From assembly GCF_001544975.2 (NCBI RefSeq), contig NZ_FCOG02000011.1, positions 62,001 through 126,000 on the forward strand: DNA of 64,000 nt, in the 5' to 3' direction. This DNA comes from Caballeronia arationis. Lineage in GTDB: Bacteria > Pseudomonadota > Gammaproteobacteria > Burkholderiales > Burkholderiaceae. Below the pieces are notes generated by a model, which was not told the origin of the DNA, searched no databases, and worked only from the letters and a program-made list of their open reading frames with translations. Shown one piece after another: positions 18,695 through 26,495 of this stretch. The translations under genes were made by a program, and so were the position numbers. How positions within the stretch are numbered: position 1 is the stretch's first letter; the number at the start of each line of letters is the position of its first letter.

Positions 18695-20128
18695 ATGTTG
18701 AACGAGAAAGTCCTGATGGCTTCGCTGCCGTTGACTGAGCGACTGGACGCGCGCGGTCTCGCGCTGTATCCGGTTTCGGGTACGCCGCTTGACGCGCTGT
18801 GCTCCTCGACCCGCTCGGACTCGGCCCTTTTCATCGCTGCCAACGGCGACCCCCGTGCGCTCATCGGCAGCATCTGCACGATGGCCAACACGACCGACCC
18901 GATGATGCAGTGCTCCGAGCACGATGCTGTTCTCGACTCGATCGCCGAAACTGCGATCGCTGCGGTGAAAGGTCACATCGCCTTCGCCCGTACCATCGTG
19001 GCACCGGCGATCAACGATCTGTACGCCCGCGTGAAAGCATCGCTGGCGGAGGTCAATCAGTCGTCGCTGCTGGGCATGGAAGTCGAAGTGCTGCGCGAGC
19101 CGAAGCCGCTCGACAATGGCGCCCTGCAGAGCGCCGTGCGCAAATTCGACGGTCTGTCCTTCGACAGCCCCTCGCTCACGCTGCGCCTGCCGGATCTGTC
19201 GATGGATGAGATCCGTGAACTGATGCTCTCGGGCGGTGGTGGACTGGACGCCGACATCGCTGAATGGATGGCGGAAAAGGGAGATGACTTTTTCCGTTAT
19301 GTCTGGGCGAGCCTCTTCCAGCAAACCTTCCCGCGTGACGGCGACCGCGTGCGTTCGTTCGGGGAATGGGTCACCGACCGCGCACAGGGCACGGACGTGG
19401 CACTGGCCGTCTTCCTGATCGCGCGCAAGCTGAGCGATGGCAAGCCGCTCGAAGGCACTGCAATGTCGCTCTCGAGCTATCAAGGCACGATCGTCGATTT
19501 CCGCAATCAGGCCGGCGCTGCACTCTGCCGTGCGCTGGACAAGATCGAGCGCGCGAGCAAGTCGGGTCAGCTGGTGCGCGACGTGGTCGGTACGAAGACG
19601 GTGGTGTACGAACCGGTCTATCGACGCTTCCTCGAAGAAGGCGGCACGAACGAGATGCTCTTCGCGAACGCGCTCGGGATTCCGTTTGCGACCTCGATCG
19701 AAGCAATCATGGCTCAGCGCGAACAGCTCGCCAAGCGCTGGAACACGCATGCGTCGATCACCCGCACCGCGGAATCGAACAAGCGCTTCAACATCACCAA
19801 GGATCTGCTCGATCTGCATTTCCGTGCACAACTCGCGGAAGTGACCGATGGCGAAGAAGCGACCGCGAACAACCGCGAAACCGTGCTGCGTCTGTTCAAG
19901 GAATGCCTCGCCAAGCTGCGCGAGAGCGACCTGAACGATCTCTACAGTGCATGCCTGATCCTCGTGTGCCGTGCTCGCTTCTTCAAGACGGACGCTGAAC
20001 GCATCCTCGTCGGCATCGAGCAAGCAAAGTGCGAGAACCCGGACATCTCCGTGCGTGAAGCGGCAGCAGCCAGTGTCCTGAACTACATCGCTTACTGGGT
20101 CGGCACGCAACTTAAGGTAGTCGGCTAA
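18695..20128 (+). CDS. Conserved phiKZ-like hypothetical protein (gp177 position)
   Basis: 477 residues, ATG 18695 with AAAAGGACG ten bases upstream. Largely alpha-helical, acidic and soluble, with no signal peptide or membrane segment. SGGGGLDADIAEWM near residue 185 and a helical C-terminal third are visible, but no catalytic motif is recognised. The order RNAP beta, this gene, next gene, prohead protease matches phiKZ gp178 to gp175 as I recall it, which makes this the gp177-like gene. Whether it is in the virion cannot be judged from sequence. Confidence 0.65.
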   Translation: MLNEKVLMASLPLTERLDARGLALYPVSGTPLDALCSSTRSDSALFIAANGDPRALIGSICTMANTTDPMMQCSEHDAVLDSIAETAIAAVKGHIAFARTIVAPAINDLYARVKASLAEVNQSSLLGMEVEVLREPKPLDNGALQSAVRKFDGLSFDSPSLTLRLPDLSMDEIRELMLSGGGGLDADIAEWMAEKGDDFFRYVWASLFQQTFPRDGDRVRSFGEWVTDRAQGTDVALAVFLIARKLSDGKPLEGTAMSLSSYQGTIVDFRNQAGAALCRALDKIERASKSGQLVRDVVGTKTVVYEPVYRRFLEEGGTNEMLFANALGIPFATSIEAIMAQREQLAKRWNTHASITRTAESNKRFNITKDLLDLHFRAQLAEVTDGEEATANNRETVLRLFKECLAKLRESDLNDLYSACLILVCRARFFKTDAERILVGIEQAKCENPDISVREAAAASVLNYIAYWVGTQLKVVG

Positions 20129-20160
20129 GCGCGCATCTTTCTGTTTCTTGTGAGGACGTG

Positions 20161-20886
20161 ATGGATCCGAAAACTCTTATCAGAGACCCTGAACGGGTCA
20201 AAAGCGCTCTCCGGGAAACGGAAGAAGGTCAGCTCATCGCCAAGGAACCGGTGAAGATCTACATTCCAACCCGGTTCGCTGAGCGAGGACTGGCCTCGAT
20301 CGGGATCGAGACGTACATCTACGGCATCTATGCAATGACTGTCGAAGACAGCTATTACGCGGTGTCGTTGGTGAACGCACTCATCCGGATCGAACCCACC
20401 TCGATGATGAAGATCATGATCGACGAGGACGAATACTTCGAGTTCGAATTCGAGAAGGGCGCGGTGATTACACCGACCCTTGATCTCGTGAAGACCGACA
20501 CGCTTGTGTACAAAGTCTACAAGGAGATTATCGAAGGCGGCCATACGCCTTGGTACCTAGGCTACAACGAGATGGCCCGGATCTTCGACACGGCGCGCTA
20601 CCACGCCGGGGCAAACGTGGGCGGCAACCACGAAGTCACTGAGTTGCTTGTCTCGATCATCGCGCGCAATCCAAAGAACCGCCATGAGTACTACCGCACG
20701 ACGGTCAACGACATGCGGGAGCTCGAAACCAACAAGCCGGTCTTCATTCCGCTGCGCTCAGTCGAGTACGCAGCGAGCAACACCCTCAGCAAGCTCGCGG
20801 GCAGCTACTTCAGTCGCGGTGTCGTCAGTGCTCTGGTCTCCCCCTCTGAGCGCGTCGAGCGACTGGACCAGCTACTGACAAGTTGA
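20161..20886 (+). CDS. Conserved phiKZ-like hypothetical protein (gp176 position)
   Basis: 241 residues. ATG 20161 is preferred over the adjacent GTG 20158 because GTGAGGACG lies at normal spacing from the ATG. The first 30 residues are charged, then KIYIPTRFAERGLASIG and ETYIYGIYAM suggest a beta-rich core; EDEYFEFEFEKG near residue 90 is a strongly acidic strand. No enzyme motif is recognised. It lies 32 bases after the gp177-like gene and 34 before the protease gene in the same transcription unit. phiKZ-like phages keep this gene next to the protease. Confidence 0.65.
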   Translation: MDPKTLIRDPERVKSALRETEEGQLIAKEPVKIYIPTRFAERGLASIGIETYIYGIYAMTVEDSYYAVSLVNALIRIEPTSMMKIMIDEDEYFEFEFEKGAVITPTLDLVKTDTLVYKVYKEIIEGGHTPWYLGYNEMARIFDTARYHAGANVGGNHEVTELLVSIIARNPKNRHEYYRTTVNDMRELETNKPVFIPLRSVEYAASNTLSKLAGSYFSRGVVSALVSPSERVERLDQLLTS

Positions 20887-20920
20887 GCGGCAACCCTTTT
20901 CTTAGAACGAGAACCGCATC

Positions 20921-21679
20921 ATGGGTAACAACTACATCCGCTTCGGTTTCACGGCGCTCAACGGCACGAACAAGGCTGGCGATCTGCGACCGGACGAAGA
21001 CGGCTACTACGAGGTGGTGCTGGGTGGGCTGGATGTGTATAACTCCGCCGACCAGTTCTATCCGTACGAGCCCGCTAAGGAACTCTTCACCAGCTCCAGC
21101 CAGCTGATGCGACGCGTAGCCAACGGCGCGTTGCGCGGCGAATACGGGCATCCCAAGATGGTGCCGGGCCAGAGCTACGACTCGTACGCTCAGCGCATCC
21201 TGTCGATCTACGAAGGCGACGTGTCCCACCACATCAGGGAGATCACGCTGGACTTCGACCGCATCCGCGATCCGCAAGGCCGCAAGTGCATCGCGATCGT
21301 CGGTAAAGTTTGCCCGAGTGGTCCGAAGGGTGACGCGCTGCGTCGCTCGCTCGAGAACAAGAACGAGAACGTCTGCTTCTCGATCCGTGCCTTCACGCGC
21401 GACGATCAGGTCGGTCGCACGACGCACCGCGTGCTCAAGAATATCGTGACGTGGGACTACGTGAACGAGCCGGGCATTGCGATCGCCAACAAGTTCAAGT
21501 CGCCGGCGCTCGAGGAGATCGCCGAATCGATGTTCTCGCGTCGCCATCTGGAAGGTGCGCAGCGGGCGTCCGCACAAGGTATCGCTCAAGAATCGGTTCG
21601 CCTCAACGTTCAAGAGCTGTTCCAAGCTTGCGGATGGGCGTCGGACAACGGTAACAAGCCCGCCTACCTGAACTGGTAA
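20921..21679 (+). CDS. Prohead protease, S80-type (gp175-like)
   Basis: 252 residues, ATG 20921; the upstream GAGAACCGC is a weak ribosome site. GEYGHPKM gives His77 and VCFSIRAFT gives Ser154, the His-Ser pair of the assemblin-fold phage head proteases such as T4 gp21. LDVYNSADQFYPYEP in the N-terminal part fits the family. The phiKZ homologue gp175 cleaves the capsid protein and inner-body proteins during head maturation, often after Glu in an (S/A)xE context. Third catalytic residue not assigned. The C-terminal tail after residue 190 is helical. It ends the operon begun at 18491, followed by a tiny zinc-ribbon frame. Confidence 0.8.
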   Translation: MGNNYIRFGFTALNGTNKAGDLRPDEDGYYEVVLGGLDVYNSADQFYPYEPAKELFTSSSQLMRRVANGALRGEYGHPKMVPGQSYDSYAQRILSIYEGDVSHHIREITLDFDRIRDPQGRKCIAIVGKVCPSGPKGDALRRSLENKNENVCFSIRAFTRDDQVGRTTHRVLKNIVTWDYVNEPGIAIANKFKSPALEEIAESMFSRRHLEGAQRASAQGIAQESVRLNVQELFQACGWASDNGNKPAYLNW

Positions 21680-21690
21680 GGAACTAACCG

Positions 21691-21780
21691 ATGTGTCCCT
21701 GATGCGGAAGTTTCATGCTCGCGGAGCATGAGGGCGGCTGGTGGTGCTGCATGAACTGCGGCAACAACTGGAAGGAATAG
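21691..21780 (+). CDS. Zinc-ribbon miniprotein with in-frame TGA at codon 4
   Basis: ATG 21691 follows AAGGAACTAACCG, a good ribosome site. Translation reads MCP, then TGA (21700-21702), then CGSFMLAEHEGG, WWCCMNCGNNWKE and TAG (21778-21780). If the TGA is read as any residue, the product is a 29-residue zinc ribbon: CPxCG at the start and CCxNCG near the end, the classic two-knuckle spacing. A Trp codon TGG changed to TGA would explain it. Otherwise the first possible intact product starts at ATG 21714 and lacks the first knuckle. It may be a readthrough gene, a pseudogene or a sequence error. Confidence 0.45.
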
Positions 21781-21792
21781 TCGACGTACATA

Positions 21793-21817
21793 CGCCAGCA
21801 GGGGTGACCTGCTGGCG
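21793..21817 (+). terminator. Hairpin followed by TTATGCCG
   Basis: CGCCAGCAGG (21793-21802) pairs perfectly with CCTGCTGGCG (21808-21817), loop GGTGA, followed directly by CTTATGCCGTC. It belongs to the recurrent hairpin-plus-TTATGCCG class and probably ends the protease operon. Confidence 0.65.
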
Positions 21818-21857
21818 CTTATGCCGTCTGCTTACCTGATTGAAACCGAAAACAAAC

Positions 21858-21868
21858 ACATATCACTA
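21858..21868 (+). promoter_or_regulatory. Short relative of the ATATATCACT promoter-like motif
   Basis: ACATATCACTA matches the core of the repeated GGCGATATATCACT element. It lies about 100 bases before the start of the gene at 21969, the same spacing as the two full copies. Confidence 0.4.
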
Positions 21869-21882
21869 ACTTGAACCTGGAA

Positions 21883-21914
21883 CCCCAGAGTTCTAAAGGA
21901 ATCTGGGGAATTTT
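21883..21914 (+). terminator. Hairpin with T-run in the leader of the next gene
   Basis: CCCCAG (21883-21888) pairs with CTGGGG (21903-21908), followed by AATTTTTA. It lies downstream of the motif at 21858, so it may be an attenuator or a leader structure rather than an end of the upstream operon. Confidence 0.45.
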
Positions 21915-21968
21915 TACGTCGGTAACCCCTTGTTATGGCTAGAACCAAACCGGAAATCAATTAGCTCT

Positions 21969-22502
21969 ATGAACATGGAAAACCGCGATGAGATTCGCCT
22001 GCAATTCAAAGGCGAAGAGTATCTCGTGAAAACGCTCATTGGCCTGATGCGTCAGGCTCCCGTAATTGAAGTCAAACCCGAAGATCTGAATCCGATCGAT
22101 CCGACAGGTGCCGACTCCCAGAATTTCGGTGTATGCTACGCGCCTGCTGCACCGGAGCTGCAATACGGGGAAATCGCCTTCTTCAAGCAGGAAGGCAAGT
22201 ACACGGTTTTGCTTGGCAAGAGTTCCGTGCAGAAGGCGTTCGAGCAAGGCGCTGCTACCGTCAAGGGCCGCCTCATCTCCTCGCCAGGGCTGAAGAAGAT
22301 TCGGATCATTACCAGCTCTCCCTCTGAAGTGGTTGTGCCATCCACGCAACAGATCCGCAGTTCGGAGTATTTCCAGCGCGACAACAGCAACAGACCCTAT
22401 CGGAGCGAACGCCCGCCTCGGGAAGGCGCGCGGCCGTACTCCAATCGTTACAACCCGAATTCAAACGGCGCCGGCACGCGGAGGGACTTTCACAAGTCGT
22501 AA
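21969..22502 (+). CDS. Hypothetical protein with basic, disordered tail
   Basis: 177 residues from ATG 21969 (MNMENRDEIRLQF). A TTG at 21930 would add 13 residues but has no ribosome site; the ATG at 21935 opens only a nine-codon frame. The first 120 residues look folded, with LVKTLIGLMRQAP and a beta-rich YGEIAFFKQEGKYTVLLG segment. The last 50 residues are disordered and rich in Arg, Asn, Ser and Tyr (NRPYRSERPPREGARPYSNR), a composition common in nucleic-acid-binding tails. A role in binding RNA or DNA is inference. It is a single-gene unit with a long leader. Confidence 0.6.
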   Translation: MNMENRDEIRLQFKGEEYLVKTLIGLMRQAPVIEVKPEDLNPIDPTGADSQNFGVCYAPAAPELQYGEIAFFKQEGKYTVLLGKSSVQKAFEQGAATVKGRLISSPGLKKIRIITSSPSEVVVPSTQQIRSSEYFQRDNSNRPYRSERPPREGARPYSNRYNPNSNGAGTRRDFHKS

Positions 22503-22538
22503 TGGCTCGCCGCCTGTAATTCGCCTCCTAAAACCATC

Positions 22539-22555
22539 GCCCCGATACCCGGGGC
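22539..22555 (+). terminator. Short GC hairpin after gene 21969
   Basis: GCCCC (22539-22543) pairs with GGGGC (22551-22555), followed by CATAAGCATTATC rather than a T-run. Weak; it may be a processing site. Confidence 0.35.
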
Positions 22556-22596
22556 CATAAGCATTATCACAAACGTAAAATAAGGAATCTGTAATC

Positions 22597-23121
22597 ATGA
22601 CCACGACCACCGACATCAAGTTCAAGCCGACCACGACGGAACTGTCCGCCGAGATCAAGAAGGAAATGAAGCTCGACCCGAAGACCGGCGTCGGTACCGT
22701 GACGGAAAACTGGTACGTCGACAACCTCGGTCGCGCGGTGCCGGAAGACATCAAGGCGAAGTACCCGGGCATCGAGGCCGACGTGGTACCGATCATCAAG
22801 GGCGTGCAGGATCACAACACGATGGTCGCGGCCGCCGCGGGCCTCGCGTTCGGCCAGCTCTCCGAGCACGTGCTGAAGAGCAACAAGGAAATCGAGCGCA
22901 CCACGCTCGACCTGCCGACGATCGGCAAGGACGGCTTCGACTTCACGTACGACAAGACGCGCCAAGTTCCGGACCGCACGGCAGACGGCACGGTCGGCAC
23001 GAAGACGGTTCACGGCTCGCTGCGCGTTGGCTATCGCACCTACGGCACGAAGAGCCGCGGCGAACTCATGAAGGTCAAGGAGCAGCTCGCGATCGACGCT
23101 GCGAAGGTGTTCGGCAGCTAA
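22597..23121 (+). CDS. Conserved phage hypothetical protein
   Basis: 174 residues, ATG 22597 with AATAAGGAATC upstream. The sequence has VTENWYVDNL, then VQDHNTMVAAAAGLAFGQL and a C-terminal beta-rich region with SLRVGYRTYGTKSRGEL. I recognise the ENWY-DNL and QDHN pattern as one that recurs in hypothetical proteins of large phages, but it has no function known to me. Codon use is strongly biased to GC-ending codons, which suggests high expression. A strong terminator follows. Confidence 0.65.
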   Translation: MTTTTDIKFKPTTTELSAEIKKEMKLDPKTGVGTVTENWYVDNLGRAVPEDIKAKYPGIEADVVPIIKGVQDHNTMVAAAAGLAFGQLSEHVLKSNKEIERTTLDLPTIGKDGFDFTYDKTRQVPDRTADGTVGTKTVHGSLRVGYRTYGTKSRGELMKVKEQLAIDAAKVFGS

Positions 23122-23152
23122 GCACTCTCAGCGGTATCGTTTCGAAGACGAG

Positions 23153-23183
23153 AAAACCCCTGCCTTCGGGCGGGGGTTTTTTA
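23153..23183 (+). terminator. Rho-independent terminator
   Basis: AAAACCCCTGCC (23153-23164) pairs with GGCGGGGGTTTT (23169-23180) around TTCG, continuing into a T-run. This is the end of the gene at 22597. Confidence 0.88.
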
Positions 23184-23214
23184 TTTCCCCTTCTTTTGTT
23201 ACTGCGAAGACGGC

Positions 23215-24432
23215 ATGACTGAACAGCAAGACAAGGCATACGTCTACATCTTCCACAACCCTGAGACAGGCGATGTCAACGTAGGGAGTACAAAAGACGA
23301 AAAGTACCGCCAACGCAAACACCTTTCTGCGTTGAGAGGCGCTCGACACAGCAACTACAAATTTCAAAGATGCTACGCCAGGAAACCAAACTTCGAATTT
23401 GTGTCAATGGAAGTACCCGATCGGGATACCGCCCTCGCGCTCGAGCAATCGATCATTGACGAGTTTTACGGCTCACCATCCTTCTTGAACATTTCGAAAG
23501 ACGCGGCTTACTGCAACGTGTGGCAGTCCCCTGCTTCAATCGAACGAATGCGCAAGGCACTGACTGGGCGAAAACTATCTGCTGAACATATTGAGAAGTC
23601 GCGCCAAGGACTTCTTCGCCTCAACAGAAAGATGAGCGCGGAGCAGAAGGAACGCCTGCGGGAATGCTTCAAAGGCATTCCTTTGTCTGCAGCAACGAAA
23701 GCCAAGCTCTCTATAAGCGGCAAGGCTCGATTCGACGATCCGCTAGAACGGCTGAAAATCAGCGTAGGCCATCGCGGTAAGCTTCTAAGCGCGGAACATC
23801 GCGCGAAACTCAGTCTTGTTGCACGCGGTCGAAAAGACACGGACGCGAAGAGGCTGAACATGCGACGCGGTAACGCATATCGATCAAAAAGCGTTCTAAT
23901 CGACGGTACAACATACCGGACCTTAGCCGAAGCGGCGGAGGCACTCGGAGTGCACAAGACCACAATTACCAACCGTATCAAGGCCGGCCTGTACCAGGGG
24001 GCAGAACAACAGGATTCATCGATGCACCGCAAGATGACGATCTGGACAATACAGCTGTCCAAGTGGCGATTAGCACGAGAACTCGGCATTCATCTCATCG
24101 ACTGTACCGCTCGCTCGGGCATTTCCGCGTTTGCCCCACTCTTCGACGACGTCATGGCGTACAAGCGCGGCGTGCTCAGTGAGGAGCAATACACCAAACG
24201 TTACCTCGCACGGATGCGTCACTCGCGACGGGAACAATCCAAGGAATGGGAACGCGTCAAAACCCTGCCGGAAAGGATCGCCCTCGCGTGCTATTGCAAG
24301 GCCGGGGTCTTCTGCCATCGCCATCTCTTCCGAGACTTGCTCAGCGACTATCTCAAGGACGCCCAGTTCGAGGTGAAGTGCGCGGGCGAGCTCATCTCCT
24401 CGATCCCTCCACACGTAAAAGCAGAAGCATGA
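23215..24432 (+). CDS. GIY-YIG homing endonuclease fused to DUF488-like domain
   Basis: 405 residues from ATG 23215. Residues about 9-105 form a GIY-YIG nuclease: YVYIF and VNVGST replace the GIY and YIG strands, RQRKHLSAL holds the Arg, and ALEQSIIDEF holds the catalytic Glu. Residues about 118-220 contain repeated NUMOD3-like elements (GRKLSAEHIEKS, GIPLSAATKAKLS, GKLLSAEHRAKLS). Residues about 225-262 are a NUMOD1-like DNA-binding helix-turn-helix (TLAEAAEALGVHKTTITNRI). From Met274 a second protein begins (MTIWTIQLSKWR) and runs to residues 365-380 (ACYCKAGVFCHRHLF), like phage DUF488-type proteins. The endonuclease seems to have landed at or fused with the start of that gene. The frame is continuous throughout. 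Confidence 0.8.
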   Translation: MTEQQDKAYVYIFHNPETGDVNVGSTKDEKYRQRKHLSALRGARHSNYKFQRCYARKPNFEFVSMEVPDRDTALALEQSIIDEFYGSPSFLNISKDAAYCNVWQSPASIERMRKALTGRKLSAEHIEKSRQGLLRLNRKMSAEQKERLRECFKGIPLSAATKAKLSISGKARFDDPLERLKISVGHRGKLLSAEHRAKLSLVARGRKDTDAKRLNMRRGNAYRSKSVLIDGTTYRTLAEAAEALGVHKTTITNRIKAGLYQGAEQQDSSMHRKMTIWTIQLSKWRLARELGIHLIDCTARSGISAFAPLFDDVMAYKRGVLSEEQYTKRYLARMRHSRREQSKEWERVKTLPERIALACYCKAGVFCHRHLFRDLLSDYLKDAQFEVKCAGELISSIPPHVKAEA

Positions 24433-24704
24433 ATACGCTGGCAATCTTCGCAGGCTTCGCCCTCTTTCTTCCCTTCTATTTCTTAGTCGGGCTTTTCTGG
24501 CTCCGGTGCAATCCCGAAGTCGTTCGCATCATTCGGCGCACGGCCGGGAGCGACCTGGTGTTCACCATTTCCTCGCTTGTCTTGGCGATCCTGTGGCCGG
24601 TCTGGTCAATCTACATCGGCATGGCGTACATTCGCGGTATGCTGCGAATCATTCGTGAACAACGCGCGGTGAAGCACGATGAGTCACGTCCCGACGCCAC
24701 TTGA
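24429..24704 (+). CDS. Small membrane protein, two membrane segments
   Basis: 91 residues, ATG 24429 overlapping the preceding stop as ATGA, so it is translationally coupled to the DUF488-like part. Two hydrophobic helices are clear: residues about 4-25 (LAIFAGFALFLPFYFLVGLFW) and 45-70 (VFTISSLVLAILWPVWSIYIG). Short basic loops follow each. The tail is charged (REQRAVKHDESR). An inner membrane protein of unknown function. Confidence 0.6.
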   Translation: MNTLAIFAGFALFLPFYFLVGLFWLRCNPEVVRIIRRTAGSDLVFTISSLVLAILWPVWSIYIGMAYIRGMLRIIREQRAVKHDESRPDAT

Positions 24705-24731
24705 GCACGCTGACTTTTTTAAGGAGCGCAC

Positions 24732-24956
24732 ATGAACGGTTTCATTCTCATCCTCTCGGTCGTCTGGCAGTTTACGCAAGGCGGACCTACCGGCGGGGCG
24801 GCCGCCAACTACACGACCGCGACGTTTGCTGACGAGTCTGCGTGCAAGAAAGCCGGCGAAGCGGCACGGGCGATGGTCTATAGAGAGTTTGCACGCGGGG
24901 CCAAGACCCCTCATGTAAATTTCATTTGCGTTCCCCAAGTGAGCAAATCCGAATGA
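24732..24956 (+). CDS. Small hypothetical protein, possibly exported
   Basis: 74 residues, ATG 24732 with AAGGAGCGCAC upstream, a strong ribosome site. A short hydrophobic N-terminus (MNGFILILSVVWQF) without basic residues is followed by Gly/Ala-rich sequence, then a helical segment ESACKKAGEAARAM and one C-terminal Cys. It resembles small phage proteins with a membrane-leaning N-terminus, but no family is recognised. The last four bases overlap the next start (ATGA). Confidence 0.55.
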   Translation: MNGFILILSVVWQFTQGGPTGGAAANYTTATFADESACKKAGEAARAMVYREFARGAKTPHVNFICVPQVSKSE

Positions 24957-25339
24957 CCATACGCGTGGAAGGACAAATCGTTCCGACGTTGCCCGGACAA
25001 ACCGCCCTGCTCTTGAAGTTGGACACGCAGCGCGGGATGACTGTCAACCAATCAGCTCTCCAGCGCGCACAAGGTCTACTGTCACGCCTGCCCGCTGTCA
25101 TGATGAGCGGTGAAATCAGTCCGAACGTGGATGGATCGCTCGCGATGCAATGGGTGCGAAAAGACGACAAGCTCGATGTCGATTTGCGACTGAAGTGCTT
25201 GCCCTTCGGAGGCGTTCAATACGCGTACATCGTCGAGGGATCGGATGGCGGTCAAGCTGGAGGCATCCTGAAGCCCCACCAGTCCGACGACGAGGTTATC
25301 TGGATCGTGAGACATGTCGTTGCGATGCTGACGCCTTAG
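24953..25339 (+). CDS. Hypothetical protein
   Basis: 128 residues from ATG 24953 (MTIRVEGQIVP), overlapping the preceding stop by ATGA; a longer frame to 24926 only shadows the upstream gene. Soluble, mixed alpha/beta, with MQWVRKDDKLDVDLRLKCLPFGG in the middle and a beta-type C-terminal end (DDEVIWIVRHVV). No motif is recognised. Last gene of the coupled run 23215-25339; a bidirectional terminator follows. Confidence 0.55.
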   Translation: MTIRVEGQIVPTLPGQTALLLKLDTQRGMTVNQSALQRAQGLLSRLPAVMMSGEISPNVDGSLAMQWVRKDDKLDVDLRLKCLPFGGVQYAYIVEGSDGGQAGGILKPHQSDDEVIWIVRHVVAMLTP

Positions 25340-25376
25340 CCCCGCCCGGCCAACCCCTACGCCGCCGAACTAACGG

Positions 25377-25434
25377 CATAAAAGCCCAAGCCTCCTTGCG
25401 GGGGCTTGGGCCTTATGACGGTCCTTATTTTTTT
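25377..25434. terminator. Bidirectional terminator between convergent genes
   Basis: GCCCAAGCCTCC (25384-25395) pairs with GGGGGCTTGGGC (25400-25411), loop TTGC, with outer CATAA and TTATG arms and a T-run at 25427-25434. It separates the plus-strand gene ending at 25339 from the tail tube gene ending at 25458. Confidence 0.8.
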
Positions 25435-25457
25435 GGCTGGAAACAGCCAAAATGACC

Positions 25458-26432
25458 TTAGGCGAGGATCGTGTCGCTCGGAACGGCCGAGACCGAGTCC
25501 TGAGCCGAGATCACCATATCCGCCGAGATGCTGATGCCGGTGCCGATCGCCGAGGTCGGGCTGACCTGGTTGACCGCGATCTGCGCGACTTCGTTCTGGT
25601 AGCCGGTCGTCGTTGCTGCGACGTTCGGATCGATCTGCTGAGCGAAGGCGTTCTCGGTGTACGGGTTCGCGTTTGCGATGCTGATCGACGTGAGCAGCTG
25701 CTGCGCGAATGCGTCGACGCCCAGTCCGTACTGGGCGATACCCGCGTACGTGATGTTGAGGTCGAGCTTGTCGCCCTGCGCCGTGATGTCACGCGAGCCA
25801 ACGATGTCGCCCGTCGAGAGGGGGAACATGTTCGTCACGAGCCACGACTTCACGACACGGGTGTGCGTCGGATCCGGTTCGATGAAGATCATCGTGGCCG
25901 AATACATGTCAGCCAGCATGTCAGGCGGCGGACCGTACGTCGAGCCCGAACCGAGCGTCGCAACGTTCGCGAACTTCGTGTCCGGGTCCATCAGCAGGTT
26001 CGTGATCCAGCCTTGGTGGAACATCGAGACGGGCATGCCGTACTTTTCGTTCCACGTGAACTGCGGCTGCGAACGTTCGCGTGTAACGTTCACGACGTCC
26101 TGCTGCATGTTCCCGCCACCGCCGACCGGCGTTTCTGCCGTTTCGACCGTGAGGTGTGCGTTCAGACCTTCGATGCGAATCGCGTGCAGCTCAACCAACG
26201 CCCGCAGCGTGCCGACCCAAACGTCCGGGTTGGGCAGATACTGGAAGCCAAGCGGCGCTTCGATCAGCAAGCAGATCAGGTTCTTACGAATGTACTGCTG
26301 GTTGTTCACCCACTGCGTGTAGTTCGGGGTGAAGCCCATCTGACCGCCATACTGGAGGTCCACCATGGGGTTGTTGTGACCCTGCGCGAACGCTGTCGTG
26401 TTCTGCAGAATCGCGTTTGCGATACGACCCAT
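25458..26432 (-). CDS. Tail tube protein (gp30-like)
   Basis: 324 residues, ATG 26432 with AGGAGAATG upstream. Predominantly beta, with LICLLIEAPLGFQYLPNPDVWVG and GSRDITAQGDKLDLNITYAG, rich in Asn, Gln and Thr. It follows the sheath gene by 63 bases on the same strand, the normal order sheath then tube in contractile phages, and in phiKZ gp29 then gp30. The tube forms the inner channel of the tail through which DNA passes. Codon bias is strong, as expected for an abundant virion protein. Assignment rests on position, composition and remembered phiKZ-like sequence patterns rather than a motif. Confidence 0.75.
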   Translation of the reverse strand: MGRIANAILQNTTAFAQGHNNPMVDLQYGGQMGFTPNYTQWVNNQQYIRKNLICLLIEAPLGFQYLPNPDVWVGTLRALVELHAIRIEGLNAHLTVETAETPVGGGGNMQQDVVNVTRERSQPQFTWNEKYGMPVSMFHQGWITNLLMDPDTKFANVATLGSGSTYGPPPDMLADMYSATMIFIEPDPTHTRVVKSWLVTNMFPLSTGDIVGSRDITAQGDKLDLNITYAGIAQYGLGVDAFAQQLLTSISIANANPYTENAFAQQIDPNVAATTTGYQNEVAQIAVNQVSPTSAIGTGISISADMVISAQDSVSAVPSDTILA

Positions 26433-26495
26433 GTTTCATTCTCCTGAAGGCCAGCCGGACCCACGCTCACGCGGAACCGGTCATGGCATGGGTGG

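Noticed and set aside
25433-25450. Hairpin TTGGCTG-GAAA-CAGCCAA near the tail tube stop
   Set aside because: The T-run precedes rather than follows it on the plus strand, and A follows on the minus strand; not counted as a separate terminator.
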